A stretch of DNA of 64,000 nucleotides from JAOEGB01 sp041262585 (GCF_041262585.1 NZ_JBGCBZ010000002.1:1-64000), one strand, 5' to 3'. Shown: positions 50,383 to 59,846, counted from the stretch's first letter. Notes: generated by a model not told the origin, from the sequence alone. Translations and numbers: made by a program.

Positions 50383-51225
50383 ATGACCACGAAGCGCATT
50401 TCTCTGGCCATCGGCGCGGTGTTCCTCACTGCCCTCACCACGGCGGCATGTGGAAGCTCCGATCCGGCCGCCGGCGACAAGTCCGGAATCGATACCGTCA
50501 AGCCCGGCGTGCTGACCGTGGTCTTCGCGGACTTCCCTTACCCCGGGTTCATCGAAGGCAGCAACCCGACCGCCCCGACGGGCGGTTACTTCGTCGACCT
50601 GACTCAGAAGATGGGCAAGGATCTCGGTCTCAAGGTCGAATACAACAAGATCGACTTCACGGCAATGATCGGTGGGCAGGCGAAGAACTACGACATTTCA
50701 GCCGACACGTTCTCGATCCTTCCGGAGCGCGTCAAGAAATTCGATATGACCACTCCGATATGGTCCGACCATATCGCGATCGCCACCAAAAAGGGCGTGG
50801 ACGCGAGCACCGCCGACAAGATCCGAGAGCTGAAGCTGGGCTCCTGCGGAGCCTGCGACACGGCCCAATACATCAACAACGTGATCAAGCCCAACGTCAA
50901 GCCTCTCGGCTTCGACGAAGACCAGCAGAAGTACGACGCGGTGATGGACGGCCGCATCGACGGCGCCCTCGGCAACCTGCCGACGATCCTTTCCAAGATG
51001 CAGACCCCCAAATACTCCGGAATGCAGGCCGCCTGCCAACTGCCCGAGGAAAGCCAGTACGCCTGGATCCTCAACAAGGGTGCAGCGGTCTTCCCCAAGG
51101 TTCAGGACCTGCTGAAGAAGTACCAGGCGGACGGAACCCTCAAGGCGATGCAGGAAAAGAACGTCCTGCCCACTCTCGGTGGAGTCGATCCGGCTTCCGT
51201 GCCGACATGCCCGTCGTTCGGCTGA
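50383..51225 (+). CDS. Amino-acid ABC transporter substrate-binding lipoprotein
   Basis: A 280-residue protein with a lipoprotein signal (FLTALTTAACGSS, lipid-Cys at about 23) and a family-3 solute-binding domain: VLTVVFADFPYPGFIEG, GYFVDLTQKMGKDLGLKVEY, ILPERVKKFDMTTPIW. The Asp/Arg-type amino-acid binding residues are partly different (DMTTPIW). ATG at 50383 follows GGAAAGG. It is followed by a strong hairpin and then the permease. Confidence 0.92.
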   Translation: MTTKRISLAIGAVFLTALTTAACGSSDPAAGDKSGIDTVKPGVLTVVFADFPYPGFIEGSNPTAPTGGYFVDLTQKMGKDLGLKVEYNKIDFTAMIGGQAKNYDISADTFSILPERVKKFDMTTPIWSDHIAIATKKGVDASTADKIRELKLGSCGACDTAQYINNVIKPNVKPLGFDEDQQKYDAVMDGRIDGALGNLPTILSKMQTPKYSGMQAACQLPEESQYAWILNKGAAVFPKVQDLLKKYQADGTLKAMQEKNVLPTLGGVDPASVPTCPSFG

Positions 51226-51273
51226 CGCCGGCCTCTGCGGCCGGCTCCGGCCGGCCATCGAAGAAGTGATCAC

Positions 51274-51320
51274 GCGGGAGAGCCCGGCCGTCATCCCCCG
51301 GGACGGCCGAGCTCTCCCGC
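51274..51320 (+). terminator. Intercistronic hairpin after the binding-protein gene
   Basis: Stem GCGGGAGAGC / GCTCTCCCGC, then one mismatch (c/a) and CGGCCGTC / GACGGCCG, with a 9-base loop: 18 pairs. It sits between the binding protein and permease, where partial termination or mRNA stabilisation often gives excess binding protein. Confidence 0.65.
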
Positions 51321-51351
51321 CGAGCAGGGAAGCGGACCAGGGAAGCGAACT

Positions 51352-52365
51352 ATGGATCAAACCATTGAGAATCCAGCGCAGTCGCCGGACGGCCTGTTGG
51401 TCGTCGGGCAGGTTGATTCTGATGGCGACAACGCACCGAACAGATTCCCGAGCATGATTTCACCGATCATCGCGACGGTGCTGTTCCCGCCGGTGGGACT
51501 GGTCTCCCTCATCAACGCGGTCAGATATCGCCGGTCGGTGCGGGAGGGGAGGCCCGCCGTCGCGCAGGCCCTGAGGGCACGGGATTGGGCCACGTACGCG
51601 TTCGGCGCGGCCCTCACCACCCTCATCGTGGTGGCGATCGCGGCGTTTCTCCTGCTCAACGATCACGCCGTGCTGCGTGCGTATTTCGACCTCGACGCCC
51701 TCGGGAAGAGCATCCCGGACATCGCCGGCGCCTTCGTGAGCAACCTCACCGTTTCGATCACCGCCGAAATCGGAATCGTCATCTGGGGCCTTGTTCTCGC
51801 CGTAGGCCGCTCCCTGCCAGGCCGGGCATACCTGCCAATACGACTTATCGTCGTTGGCTACATCGACCTGTTCCGCGCGCTTCCCGGCCTTCTGACGATC
51901 CTTCTGATCGGGTTCGGACTACCCGCCACCGGCATCGGCTTCTTCGCGACCATGTCGCTGTACCAGACGGGCGCCATAGCCCTCATCGTGGTCTACGGCG
52001 CCTACGTGGCCGAGATCTTCCGCGGAGCGATCGACGCGATTCCGAGCGGGCAGCTCGCCGCGGCGCGTTCCCTGGGATTCGGATATTTCGGCGCCATGCG
52101 CCACATCATCTTGCCCCAAGCGATCCGGTCGACTCTGCCCTCGCTGCTGAACTGGTACATCTCCGTGCTCAAGGACACCTCGCTGCTCTCGGTGCTCGGC
52201 CTGGTCGAAGGCCTGACGACAGCGAGAATTCAGGTCACTTTCATGTCGAATCTGAGCCCCCTGGTGGGGGTCTCCCTGTGCTTCCTTGTCGTCACGCTGC
52301 CGCTGTCACGCCTCACGGACTACATCATCATGCGCTCAGCTCGCAAACGCCAGGGAAAGGCGTGA
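51352..52365 (+). CDS. Amino-acid ABC transporter permease
   Basis: A 337-residue protein of the HisMQ-type. After an N-terminal extension with two hydrophobic segments (about 33-110) it has a five-helix core with the EAA-like motif AARSLGFGYFGAMRHIILPQ, which contacts the ATPase. The N-terminal extension is longer than in typical permeases of about 220 residues. Next gene starts five bases later. Confidence 0.92.
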   Translation: MDQTIENPAQSPDGLLVVGQVDSDGDNAPNRFPSMISPIIATVLFPPVGLVSLINAVRYRRSVREGRPAVAQALRARDWATYAFGAALTTLIVVAIAAFLLLNDHAVLRAYFDLDALGKSIPDIAGAFVSNLTVSITAEIGIVIWGLVLAVGRSLPGRAYLPIRLIVVGYIDLFRALPGLLTILLIGFGLPATGIGFFATMSLYQTGAIALIVVYGAYVAEIFRGAIDAIPSGQLAAARSLGFGYFGAMRHIILPQAIRSTLPSLLNWYISVLKDTSLLSVLGLVEGLTTARIQVTFMSNLSPLVGVSLCFLVVTLPLSRLTDYIIMRSARKRQGKA

Positions 52366-52369
52366 GTGA

Positions 52370-53113
52370 ATGTCATTCGTCAGACTTGAACATGTGGGAA
52401 AGACCTACGGGTCCATAAAGGTGCTGAACGACCTGAATCTCCGGGTCGGCAAGCATGAGGTCGTGTGTCTGATCGGCCCCTCCGGCTGCGGAAAGTCAAC
52501 GATGCTGAGATGCGTCAACGGCCTGGAGTCCATTCAGACCGGAGCCGTCTTCGTCGGCGACCTAGAGGTGTCGAGTCCCATCGTGGACATGAATGCCGTG
52601 CGCCGCCGCGTGGGCATGGTCTTCCAGCACTTCAATCTCTTCCCGCACATGACGGCCATCGAAAACGTCATGGTCGCGCAACGGCGCGTCCTGGGCAGGG
52701 ACAAGGGGGCGGCCCGGGACATCGCTTTCCGGCTCCTCTCCCGCGTCGGCCTGTCGAAGAAGGTCGGCAAATATCCCGAGGCGCTCTCAGGAGGCGAGCA
52801 GCAGCGGGTGGCGATCGCCCGCACGCTTGCCATGTCCCCCCAGGCTCTTCTTCTCGACGAGATCACTTCCGCGCTCGATCCGGAACTCGTCGGCGAAGTC
52901 CTGGAAATCGTCCGCGAGCTCGCGAACGAGGGGATGACGATGCTGCTGGCGACCCATGAAATGAGCTTCGCACGCGAGGTCGCCACCCGTGTGTGCTTCG
53001 TCGCCGACGGCTCGATATACGAGGAAGGCCCCGCGGAGAAGATTCTGTCGGACCCGGATCGGCCGAAGACGCAGGCATTCCTGCGTCGTCTCGTCGAATC
53101 GCACCGGCTCTGA
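52370..53113 (+). CDS. Amino-acid ABC transporter ATP-binding protein
   Basis: A 247-residue GlnQ-type ATPase with Walker A GPSGCGKSTMLR, Q-loop VFQHFNLFPHMT, signature LSGGEQQRV, Walker B ALLLDEITSALDP and H-loop ATHEMSF. The E of Walker B is present (LLLDE). It completes the importer of polar amino acids with the genes at 50383 and 51352. Confidence 0.95.
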   Translation: MSFVRLEHVGKTYGSIKVLNDLNLRVGKHEVVCLIGPSGCGKSTMLRCVNGLESIQTGAVFVGDLEVSSPIVDMNAVRRRVGMVFQHFNLFPHMTAIENVMVAQRRVLGRDKGAARDIAFRLLSRVGLSKKVGKYPEALSGGEQQRVAIARTLAMSPQALLLDEITSALDPELVGEVLEIVRELANEGMTMLLATHEMSFAREVATRVCFVADGSIYEEGPAEKILSDPDRPKTQAFLRRLVESHRL

Positions 53114-53199
53114 TCGCACGGCTCTAATCGCGGCGGCTCTACACATCGGAGCGGCGACCACGGCACAGCGGAAGCCGCGTAATCGGAGATCACAAGTTC

Positions 53200-53703
53200 A
53201 TGACGGACGAGATCGGCTACTACTTCGCCTATTGCACCTGGCTCGACCCTCGGCTCCTCAAGGCGAGGGCTCCCAGCGCGAGGGTCGTCACCCTCGGCAG
53301 AGCTCACAACCGGCGAGTCGAGTTCCGCCGGTCGGCGGACTCGGAAGGCAGCAAGGGCTGGTGTCACCTCTCGGACAGCGGTGACGCCTGGGGCCGGGTC
53401 GCATATGGCGCGATCATCGAAATGGGCCTGCCTCATAACGCGCGGGTCTTCGCGGCGAATGGGGCGCGGTTCCTCAGCGTGTACGGGGATGACGGCGCCG
53501 TCTACGACTGCTGGACGTACTGCCTGAACAATCCGGGTGAGCCGATGAGGGTCCCGGACTATGAGTGGGATCACATCGTGGCCGGCATCGAGGCGTGGGC
53601 CCTGCCGCGGTCCTACGCGGAGGAGTTGCGGGCGACGTATGACGCGGCTGAGGCCTGCCCCGATCCCGGGCGGGCCAACCCGGTCCTCCTCCCGGACGAA
53701 TAG
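53200..53703 (+). CDS. Gamma-glutamylcyclotransferase-fold protein (copy 1)
   Basis: A 167-residue GGCT-like protein: YYFAYCTWLDPRLLKAR matches the family's YFAYGSNLD start, and VVTLGRAHNRRVEF, WGRVAYGAIIE and YDCWTYCL follow the fold's strands. By hand alignment the catalytic Glu of ...YEG... is Asn here (AANGA). It is paralogous to the protein at 54967. Either a non-cyclotransferase role or a shifted active site is possible. It has a GGAGATC-like ribosome site. Confidence 0.7.
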   Translation: MTDEIGYYFAYCTWLDPRLLKARAPSARVVTLGRAHNRRVEFRRSADSEGSKGWCHLSDSGDAWGRVAYGAIIEMGLPHNARVFAANGARFLSVYGDDGAVYDCWTYCLNNPGEPMRVPDYEWDHIVAGIEAWALPRSYAEELRATYDAAEACPDPGRANPVLLPDE

Positions 53704-53747
53704 TCGACGGTCGTACCCGGACACCGGAAGAAAGCGAATCAACACCC

Positions 53748-54926
53748 ATGACCGTGACACAAGACGTCGTCGTCATCGGCGGCGGCCTCAACGGTGCCGC
53801 GACGGCATATCACCTGTCCCGACTGGGCGCGGGGCAGGTCATTCTCCTGACCGGAACCATGGCGGACCGTAGCGCGTCTCAGGACGCCGTCGGCCTGCTG
53901 AGAACCCACCACGACAACAGGCCCGAGGCGGCTCTCGCGGCGGCGAGCATGCCGTTCTTCGAGCATTGGGAGGAGCACGTTGGGGCGCCCAACGGGTGGC
54001 TCCCCTCGGGCTTCATCCGTTTCGTCGGCGAGGACGAGGTCGAGAGCCTCAAGACCAATGTCGCCATTCAGCATGAGCTCGGAGTGGAGGCGCTCGTTCT
54101 TGGCCCCGCGGAGATCGCCGGCCTCCACCCCTACTTCGACCTGCACGGGATCGGCGCGGCGGTCTATGAGCCCAACGCCGGAACGGCCGACAACTGGCAG
54201 TGCACGACGACGCTTCGCGCCGCGGTCAAGCGGCTGGGTGTCCACGTGAGCCCCACGGACGCCACCGCGATTCTGGTCGATGACCGCGGAGTGACAGGCG
54301 TTGAGACCGCCGGCGGGGAGACCATCGCCACGCGGACCGTCGTGCTGGCGGCGGGCGCCTGGTCGAAGCCCCTCGCCGCGTCGGCGGGCATCGCGTTGCC
54401 GCTGGAATCACGGGCGATATCCGTGGGCGAGATCGACCTTCCCGAGGAGCTCGGCCGAGTCAGTTCGTACATGGATCCGATCACCGATTCCTGGCTGACG
54501 CCCAGACCCGGTCGTCGCGGCCTCATCACGCTGCATGACGAGTTCACGGCGAAGCCGGCGGATCCCGACAGGTACGGCCTGCGCGTCGACCCGGCCGCCG
54601 ACGCGGAGGGGATCGCGAAGGTCGCCTCCCGCGTACCGACACTCGGCGGCTCGAAGGTCCGGCGGTCATGGACCAGAGTCGACACCTACGCCCCAGACGG
54701 CAAGCCAATCTTCGGCGGGGTGGATCAGATGCCGGGGTTATACCTGAATGTCGCAGCGGCCGGCAAAGGGCACAAGGTGGCGCCGGCGGCGGGGCTGTCC
54801 CTCAGCGAGCTCATTCTCGGCCACGACACGACGACCGTCGATCTGACGCCGTTCAACCTGAATCGATTCGCGGGTGCCGGGTTCCCGGTGTCCGGCGCGG
54901 AATACGCCAAACGAACCATCGGGTGA
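53748..54926 (+). CDS. DAO-family FAD-dependent oxidoreductase
   Basis: A 392-residue flavoenzyme with the N-terminal VVVIGGGLNGAATAYHL FAD motif. The acidic residue that normally ends the second strand is Thr (VILLTG), an unusual change. The family includes sarcosine, pipecolate and gamma-glutamylputrescine oxidases. Leu codon TTA at 54738-54740 is rare. Lying between two GGCT-fold genes and ahead of an ALDH7-like gene, it probably oxidises an amino acid or amine such as pipecolate. Confidence 0.9.
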   Translation: MTVTQDVVVIGGGLNGAATAYHLSRLGAGQVILLTGTMADRSASQDAVGLLRTHHDNRPEAALAAASMPFFEHWEEHVGAPNGWLPSGFIRFVGEDEVESLKTNVAIQHELGVEALVLGPAEIAGLHPYFDLHGIGAAVYEPNAGTADNWQCTTTLRAAVKRLGVHVSPTDATAILVDDRGVTGVETAGGETIATRTVVLAAGAWSKPLAASAGIALPLESRAISVGEIDLPEELGRVSSYMDPITDSWLTPRPGRRGLITLHDEFTAKPADPDRYGLRVDPAADAEGIAKVASRVPTLGGSKVRRSWTRVDTYAPDGKPIFGGVDQMPGLYLNVAAAGKGHKVAPAAGLSLSELILGHDTTTVDLTPFNLNRFAGAGFPVSGAEYAKRTIG

Positions 54927-54966
54927 GCCCTGCCTCCCGAAGCCCCCGCTACTCAGAGGAATGACA

Positions 54967-55449
54967 ATGACCTCGCCTGATGAATCCACCACCTACTACT
55001 TCGGTTACGGCACCCTGCTGGGAACCGACGAGATGCGGAAGTACTGTCCGGGCGCCGAGAAGGTCGCCGTCGCCTCCTTCCCCGGCCACCGGCTCGAATT
55101 CTGGGCCTACGACGAGAACCGCGTGGGATGCCACCTGGCCGAGGCGCCGGGAACGACGGCGTACGGCGTCGTCTACCGGGTCCCCGATTCGGAGATGGCG
55201 GACCTCGACCGAGCGTCAGGTGTCGGCAACGGCTGGTTCCGGCGCCTGCCCATCGACGTCACCACGGTGGACGGCGTGCCCATGGTGGTCACGACGTACT
55301 TCCTGACGGATCCTCTGCGACCGGCGACCCCCGACGACGCATACGTGGGCCTGGTGCGCGAAGGCTCCCGATCGGCCGGTCTCCCCGAGGACTTCGTCGT
55401 CCGGCTGAACGACTACCTCGACGCGCTGCCCCCTCGCACGACCTCCTGA
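54967..55449 (+). CDS. Gamma-glutamylcyclotransferase-fold protein (copy 2)
   Basis: A 160-residue GGCT-fold protein: YYFGYGTLLG, FPGHRLEFWAY, YGVVYRVPDSEMADLDRASG, GLPEDFVVRLNDYLDALP. The motif LDxYEG of the family reads LDRASG, with Ser in place of the catalytic Glu. The ATG at 54967 was preferred to 54961 because AGAGGA lies six bases upstream. It follows the DAO enzyme and is probably co-transcribed. Confidence 0.8.
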   Translation: MTSPDESTTYYFGYGTLLGTDEMRKYCPGAEKVAVASFPGHRLEFWAYDENRVGCHLAEAPGTTAYGVVYRVPDSEMADLDRASGVGNGWFRRLPIDVTTVDGVPMVVTTYFLTDPLRPATPDDAYVGLVREGSRSAGLPEDFVVRLNDYLDALPPRTTS

Positions 55450-55461
55450 AGGAATATCAAC

Positions 55462-56817
55462 GTGACAAAGTCCACCAAACCCGCGTACTGCATCATCGGC
55501 GCGGGAGCAGCCGGCCTGGCCGCGCTCAAGGCGTTGGTGAGCGCGGGCCACGATGTCACATGTTTCGAACGCAGCGACCGCATCGGCGGGCATTGGCACA
55601 CGGACTACGAGGCGTTGCATCTGATCACGCCCCGGGATTCCTCCGGCTTCGCGGACCGCGAGATGCCCAGCGCCTACCCGACGTTCCCCAGCCGGAACCA
55701 GATGCGGGACTACATCGTCGACTACGGAATGAGCAACGGACTGACCGAGCACATTCTGTTCTCCACAGAGGTGGTCCAGGTCAGACCTGTCAACGGGGAC
55801 TCCAGCCAGGGCTGGCTCGTCTCGACGTCTGATGGCGCGACACGGCACTTCGACGCGGTGATCGTGGCCAACGGACACCTGTGGGATCCCGCCCTCCCGG
55901 ATGTCGCCAGTGGATTCACCGGCGTTTCCCTGCACTCATCTCAATACAGGAACACCCGGGATCTCGAAGGACCGCGAGTCCTCGTGGTGGGCGCGGGCAA
56001 CTCGGGATGCGACCTGGCCGTCGACGCCGCGCAGGGCGGCTTCACCACCAGCATCTCGATCAGAGGCGGCCGGGTCTACCAACCCAAGACGCTGTACGGC
56101 AGGCCGCGCAGCGAGCTGAAGCTCGTCGCGAAACTCCCGCCGCGGCTTCAGGAGCGCGTCCTGCGTGAGCTGGTGAGAATCGCCGTCGGGGACCCGGAAA
56201 GCCATCGCGGGCTCCCGAAGCCCGACAGCCGGAACCTCTTCGAGAACCTCCCCGTCGTCAACAGCCTGCTGACTTACTGGATCGACCACGGTCGTATCCG
56301 GGTGGTGGGCGAGGTCGTCGCCATCGACGGCAGGGCGGTGTCGTTCGCCGACGGCACCACCGAGGAGTTCGACTCCATCCTGTGGGCTTCGGGATTCAAA
56401 GTCGCCCTGCCATTCCTGGAACCCTCCGCCGTCGAGACCCGTGAAGGCGTTCCGTTGAGGGTCGCGGGCGGCGTGCTGCCGCTCAATGCCTCGCGTCTGT
56501 TCTTTGTGGGTCTCATCGCCCCGCGAGGTCCTCAACTGCCCGTCTATTCGGCGCAGTCGGAATTGCTCCTTGACCTGCTGGCCGTCCAGGAGAAGGTGAC
56601 GAAACCCCTGGCGGAATACTTCGGCGGAGCACGGGCCGCGACGGACCAGATCGATCAACTCCGGCATGTGTGGGCGCGAGACATGGCCAAGGCGACGCGG
56701 TTGGCGCGCCGGCTGAAGGAGCGCCCACCGGCGGCCGGTGCTTTTCACCGGCCCGCCCGCTCAGCGTTTCCGGACTCGTCCGTACGGCGGGTCGACCGCG
56801 CCACGGAAGGCCCGTGA
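55462..56817 (+). CDS. Flavin-containing monooxygenase (CzcO/FMO-type)
   Basis: A 451-residue enzyme with FAD motif IIGAGAAGL, the FMO-type site FPSRNQMRDYI and NADPH motif VVGAGNSGCDLA. It could N-hydroxylate an amine or act as Baeyer-Villiger monooxygenase. GTG at 55462 follows AAGGA. The C-terminal tail is Arg-rich and longer than usual. Confidence 0.9.
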   Translation: MTKSTKPAYCIIGAGAAGLAALKALVSAGHDVTCFERSDRIGGHWHTDYEALHLITPRDSSGFADREMPSAYPTFPSRNQMRDYIVDYGMSNGLTEHILFSTEVVQVRPVNGDSSQGWLVSTSDGATRHFDAVIVANGHLWDPALPDVASGFTGVSLHSSQYRNTRDLEGPRVLVVGAGNSGCDLAVDAAQGGFTTSISIRGGRVYQPKTLYGRPRSELKLVAKLPPRLQERVLRELVRIAVGDPESHRGLPKPDSRNLFENLPVVNSLLTYWIDHGRIRVVGEVVAIDGRAVSFADGTTEEFDSILWASGFKVALPFLEPSAVETREGVPLRVAGGVLPLNASRLFFVGLIAPRGPQLPVYSAQSELLLDLLAVQEKVTKPLAEYFGGARAATDQIDQLRHVWARDMAKATRLARRLKERPPAAGAFHRPARSAFPDSSVRRVDRATEGP

Positions 56818-56926
56818 CCACCAGCGGATCTGGTGCTGGAGTGTCGAAACCCAGCGGCTGAGAGCCTTCCAACCGGCTACCGCCTCAGTGATGCTGAGTC
56901 GGCATCACAATGACCTAAGGAGAACT

Positions 56927-58093
56927 GTGACGGACGTCCTCGCGCTCATGGATGAATGGGGTCCGGAGAAGGTTGTCTGTGTCTCGGATCGCAAATCCGG
57001 GATGAAGGGCGTGCTTGTCCTGGACAACACCGCTCGGGGCATGGGCAAAGGCGGCACCCGGATGAGTCCCACATTGTCCGTCAACGAGGTGGCTCGCCTG
57101 GCGCGCACGATGACGTGGAAATGGGCGGCCGCGGATCTTTACTACGGCGGCGCCAAGGCCGGCCTCATGGGGGACCCCAACGCGGCGAACAAGGAGCAAC
57201 TCCTGCGGGCCTTCGCGCGGGCCCTTTCCAACGAGGTGCCGAAGGAGTACGTCTTCGGCCTGGACATGGGGCTTTCGGAGAAGGACGCGGCGATCTTCAT
57301 CGACGAGCTCGGCGATCGTGGAGCGGCGGTCGGCCTTCCCACGGCGCTCGGAGGAGTGCCCTACGACGAGCTCGGGGTCACCGGCTTCGGCGTCGCGGAG
57401 GCGGCCGATGCCGCGGCCCAGACCCTCAGCGTCCCCATGGAGGGCGCCCGGGTCGTCATCCAGGGCTTCGGGGCGGTGGGCGCCGCGGCCGCCGAGCGGT
57501 TCCGCGCCTTGGGAGCCACGGTTGTCGGCGTGTCCACGTCCGTCGGCTCGGTGCACGATCCTGACGGCCTGGACCTGAACCGGCTCCTGCAACTGCGCGG
57601 CGAGGCCGGCGACGGGTGTGTGCGCGAGTACGGCGGGGTCCGGCCGACCGGCGACGCGCTGGCCTTCGACTGCGACATCCTGGTCCCCGCGGCCATCCAG
57701 GACGTGGTGGATGTGGATGTCGCCCGGTCGACGACGGCCTCCCTGGTGGTCGAGGGAGCCAACATGCCGACGACCGGTCCGGCCCTGGAGGTGCTGGCGG
57801 CGCGGGGCGTCTCCGTGGTTCCCGACTTCATCGCCAACGCGGGAGGGGTCATCGCCGCCGCGTTCTCCATGGACAACCGATACTCGCCGTTCGCCACCGA
57901 CCCAGCTCAGATCTTCGCCCACATATCCACGAAGATCCGCGGCAACGCCGCGACGGTGCTGCTGGAGAGCAGCACGCGCGGCACCACGCCGCACGTCGCG
58001 GCCCGGCAGATCGCCCAGGAGCGAGTGCTGGCGGCGATGCGCCTGCGTGGCCGGACCGCGATCGGCGAACACGCCAAGCAGCCCGTGGCATGA
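56927..58093 (+). CDS. Glu/Leu/Phe/Val dehydrogenase-family enzyme
   Basis: A 388-residue amino-acid dehydrogenase: GGTRMSPTLSVNE, MTWKWAAADLYYGGAKAG with the Lys that binds substrate, and the NAD motif VIQGFGAVGAAA. GTG at 56927 has AAGGAG five bases upstream. Substrate specificity cannot be assigned; the context suggests reductive deamination of lysine-derived or glutamate-type compounds. Confidence 0.92.
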   Translation: MTDVLALMDEWGPEKVVCVSDRKSGMKGVLVLDNTARGMGKGGTRMSPTLSVNEVARLARTMTWKWAAADLYYGGAKAGLMGDPNAANKEQLLRAFARALSNEVPKEYVFGLDMGLSEKDAAIFIDELGDRGAAVGLPTALGGVPYDELGVTGFGVAEAADAAAQTLSVPMEGARVVIQGFGAVGAAAAERFRALGATVVGVSTSVGSVHDPDGLDLNRLLQLRGEAGDGCVREYGGVRPTGDALAFDCDILVPAAIQDVVDVDVARSTTASLVVEGANMPTTGPALEVLAARGVSVVPDFIANAGGVIAAAFSMDNRYSPFATDPAQIFAHISTKIRGNAATVLLESSTRGTTPHVAARQIAQERVLAAMRLRGRTAIGEHAKQPVA

Positions 58094-58195
58094 GCCGAGC
58101 CCGGCGCCCCGTACAGGCCCCGGCTCCGAGCTCAAAGCCCTGACGGGCTCGGCTGCCCAGCCAGGTTCACGTGACCACAGATTGAGAGAACTGTT

Positions 58196-59803
58196 GTGAC
58201 CCCCACCTCGTCCGCCGCCGCCTCGCCGCCCGCCGCCTTGCCAACTCACGCCTTGCCAACTCACGCCTTGCCAACTCACGCCTTGCCAACCGCCGAGCAC
58301 CTCCGCGAGGAGGCCCAGCGCGCCCTTGAGCGCTGTGGCGTGGACCCCGTGCTGTTGCGTGGCGCCCACTCCTCACGGTCCCCCATCAACGGTGCGGAGT
58401 TGCTGCCGGTCACATGGGTGGACGGCGATGCCGTGGACGAGACGGTGTCGCGCGCCCGGGAAGCCTTTCTCACCTGGCGAGAGACCCCCGCACCCGTGCG
58501 GGGAGCGCTGGTGGGCAGGCTGGGCGATCTGCTTGTCGAGCACAAGCAGGACATCGCGACCCTGATCAGCCTCGAAGTAGGCAAGATCGCCTCTGAGGCG
58601 CTCGGCGAAGTGCAAGAGATGATCGATATCTGCGAGTTCGCCGTCGGCCTGTCCCGTCAGCTCTATGGGAAGACCATGCCGTCCGAGCGTCCCGGTCACC
58701 GGCTCATGGAGACCTGGCACCCGTTGGGGATCGTGGGCGTCATCAGTGCCTTCAACTTCCCGGCGGCCGTGTGGTCGTGGAACGCGGCGGTGGCGCTGGT
58801 CTGTGGTGACACAGTGGTCTGGAAGCCGTCCGAGACGGCGCCGCTGACCGCCCTGGCCTGCCAGGCGGTTCTTCAGCGGGCGATCGAGGAGACGGGAGCG
58901 CCGCGGCATGTCAGCCAGGTCCTGCTCGGCGGAGCCGATGTGGGAGAACGGCTGGTGGACCACCACGACGTGGCCCTGCTCAGCGCCACGGGTTCCACGC
59001 GGATGGGGCGTGCTGTGGGGCCACGCGTGGCGGCCCGGTTCGGCCGGTGCCTGCTCGAGCTCGGCGGGAACAACGCGGCGGTCGTCGCACGATCGGCCGA
59101 CCTCGATCTCGCGACACGTGGCATCGTGTTCTCCGCGGCGGGAACCGCGGGCCAGCGATGCACGAGCATGCGCCGCGTGTTCGTCCACGAAGACATCGCC
59201 GACGAACTGGAACGTCGTCTCGTCGCGGCGTACGCGCGCCTCCCGATCGGCGATCCCACGGCAGACGGAACGCTCGTGGGCCCGCTCATCGACGAGAAGG
59301 CCTTCCAGAGTCTGGCCAGGGCCCTGGACCGGGCGTCTGAGGAAGGGGGAGAGCTTCTGGTCGGCGGAGGACGCCGTCTGGACGACGTGACTCCGGATGC
59401 CTACTACGTCGAGCCGGCCATCGTCCGCATGCCCGCGCAGAGCGCGATCGTGCGGGAGGAGACGTTCGCTCCCCTGCTGTACCTCATGCGCTACCGGGAT
59501 CTTGACACCGCCATCGAGCTCAACAACGACGTGCCGCAGGGTCTGTCGTCGTCGATCTTCACTTCCGACCAGGCGGAGGCGGAGCGGTTCGTCAGCGCTG
59601 TCGGGTCGGACTGCGGCATCGTCAACGTGAACATCGGCACGTCCGGCGCCGAGATCGGCGGCGCCTTCGGTGGCGAGAAGGAGACCGGCGGCGGCCGTGA
59701 GTCGGGATCGGATGCCTGGCGGGCCTACATGCGTCGGGCGACCAACACGATCAACTATTCGGGCGAGCTTCCCCTGGCCCAAGGCGTCGACTTCACCGTC
59801 TGA
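58196..59803 (+). CDS. ALDH7-like aldehyde dehydrogenase (aminoadipate-semialdehyde type)
   Basis: A 535-residue aldehyde dehydrogenase closely like the ALDH7/AASADH group: ISAFNFPAAVWSWNAAVAL, LELGGNNAAVV, catalytic Cys near 321 (GTAGQRCTSMRR) and the group-specific end NIGTSGAEIGGAFGGEK. The N-terminus has ALPTHALPTHALPTHALPT from a 15-bp repeat. It would oxidise alpha-aminoadipate semialdehyde, the intermediate from lysine or pipecolate. Ends convergent with LysR. Confidence 0.93.
   Translation: MTPTSSAAASPPAALPTHALPTHALPTHALPTAEHLREEAQRALERCGVDPVLLRGAHSSRSPINGAELLPVTWVDGDAVDETVSRAREAFLTWRETPAPVRGALVGRLGDLLVEHKQDIATLISLEVGKIASEALGEVQEMIDICEFAVGLSRQLYGKTMPSERPGHRLMETWHPLGIVGVISAFNFPAAVWSWNAAVALVCGDTVVWKPSETAPLTALACQAVLQRAIEETGAPRHVSQVLLGGADVGERLVDHHDVALLSATGSTRMGRAVGPRVAARFGRCLLELGGNNAAVVARSADLDLATRGIVFSAAGTAGQRCTSMRRVFVHEDIADELERRLVAAYARLPIGDPTADGTLVGPLIDEKAFQSLARALDRASEEGGELLVGGGRRLDDVTPDAYYVEPAIVRMPAQSAIVREETFAPLLYLMRYRDLDTAIELNNDVPQGLSSSIFTSDQAEAERFVSAVGSDCGIVNVNIGTSGAEIGGAFGGEKETGGGRESGSDAWRAYMRRATNTINYSGELPLAQGVDFTV
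58235..58294 (+). repeat. 15-bp tandem repeat in the ALDH N-terminus
   Basis: Three perfect units gccttgccaactcac from 58235 and a partial fourth. In frame, it encodes ALPTH units. A possible site of copy-number variation. Confidence 0.9.
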
Positions 59804-59814
59804 GACCCTGAACG

Positions 59815-59833
59815 GCCGGCATGTACGGCCGGC
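59815..59833. terminator. Hairpin between ALDH and LysR genes
   Basis: GCCGGC-atgtacg-GCCGGC; a 12-base direct repeat acggccggcatg (59812, 59825) also covers it. It separates the convergent ALDH and LysR genes. Confidence 0.5.
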
Positions 59834-59846
59834 ATGGCGCTTGAGA

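Noticed and set aside
52534..53760. 408-residue minus-strand open frame
   Set aside because: Antisense to the ABC ATPase and GGCT-like gene, which have clear motifs.
56915..58369. 484-residue minus-strand open frame
   Set aside because: Antisense to the amino-acid dehydrogenase, with repeats reflecting the ALPTH minisatellite.
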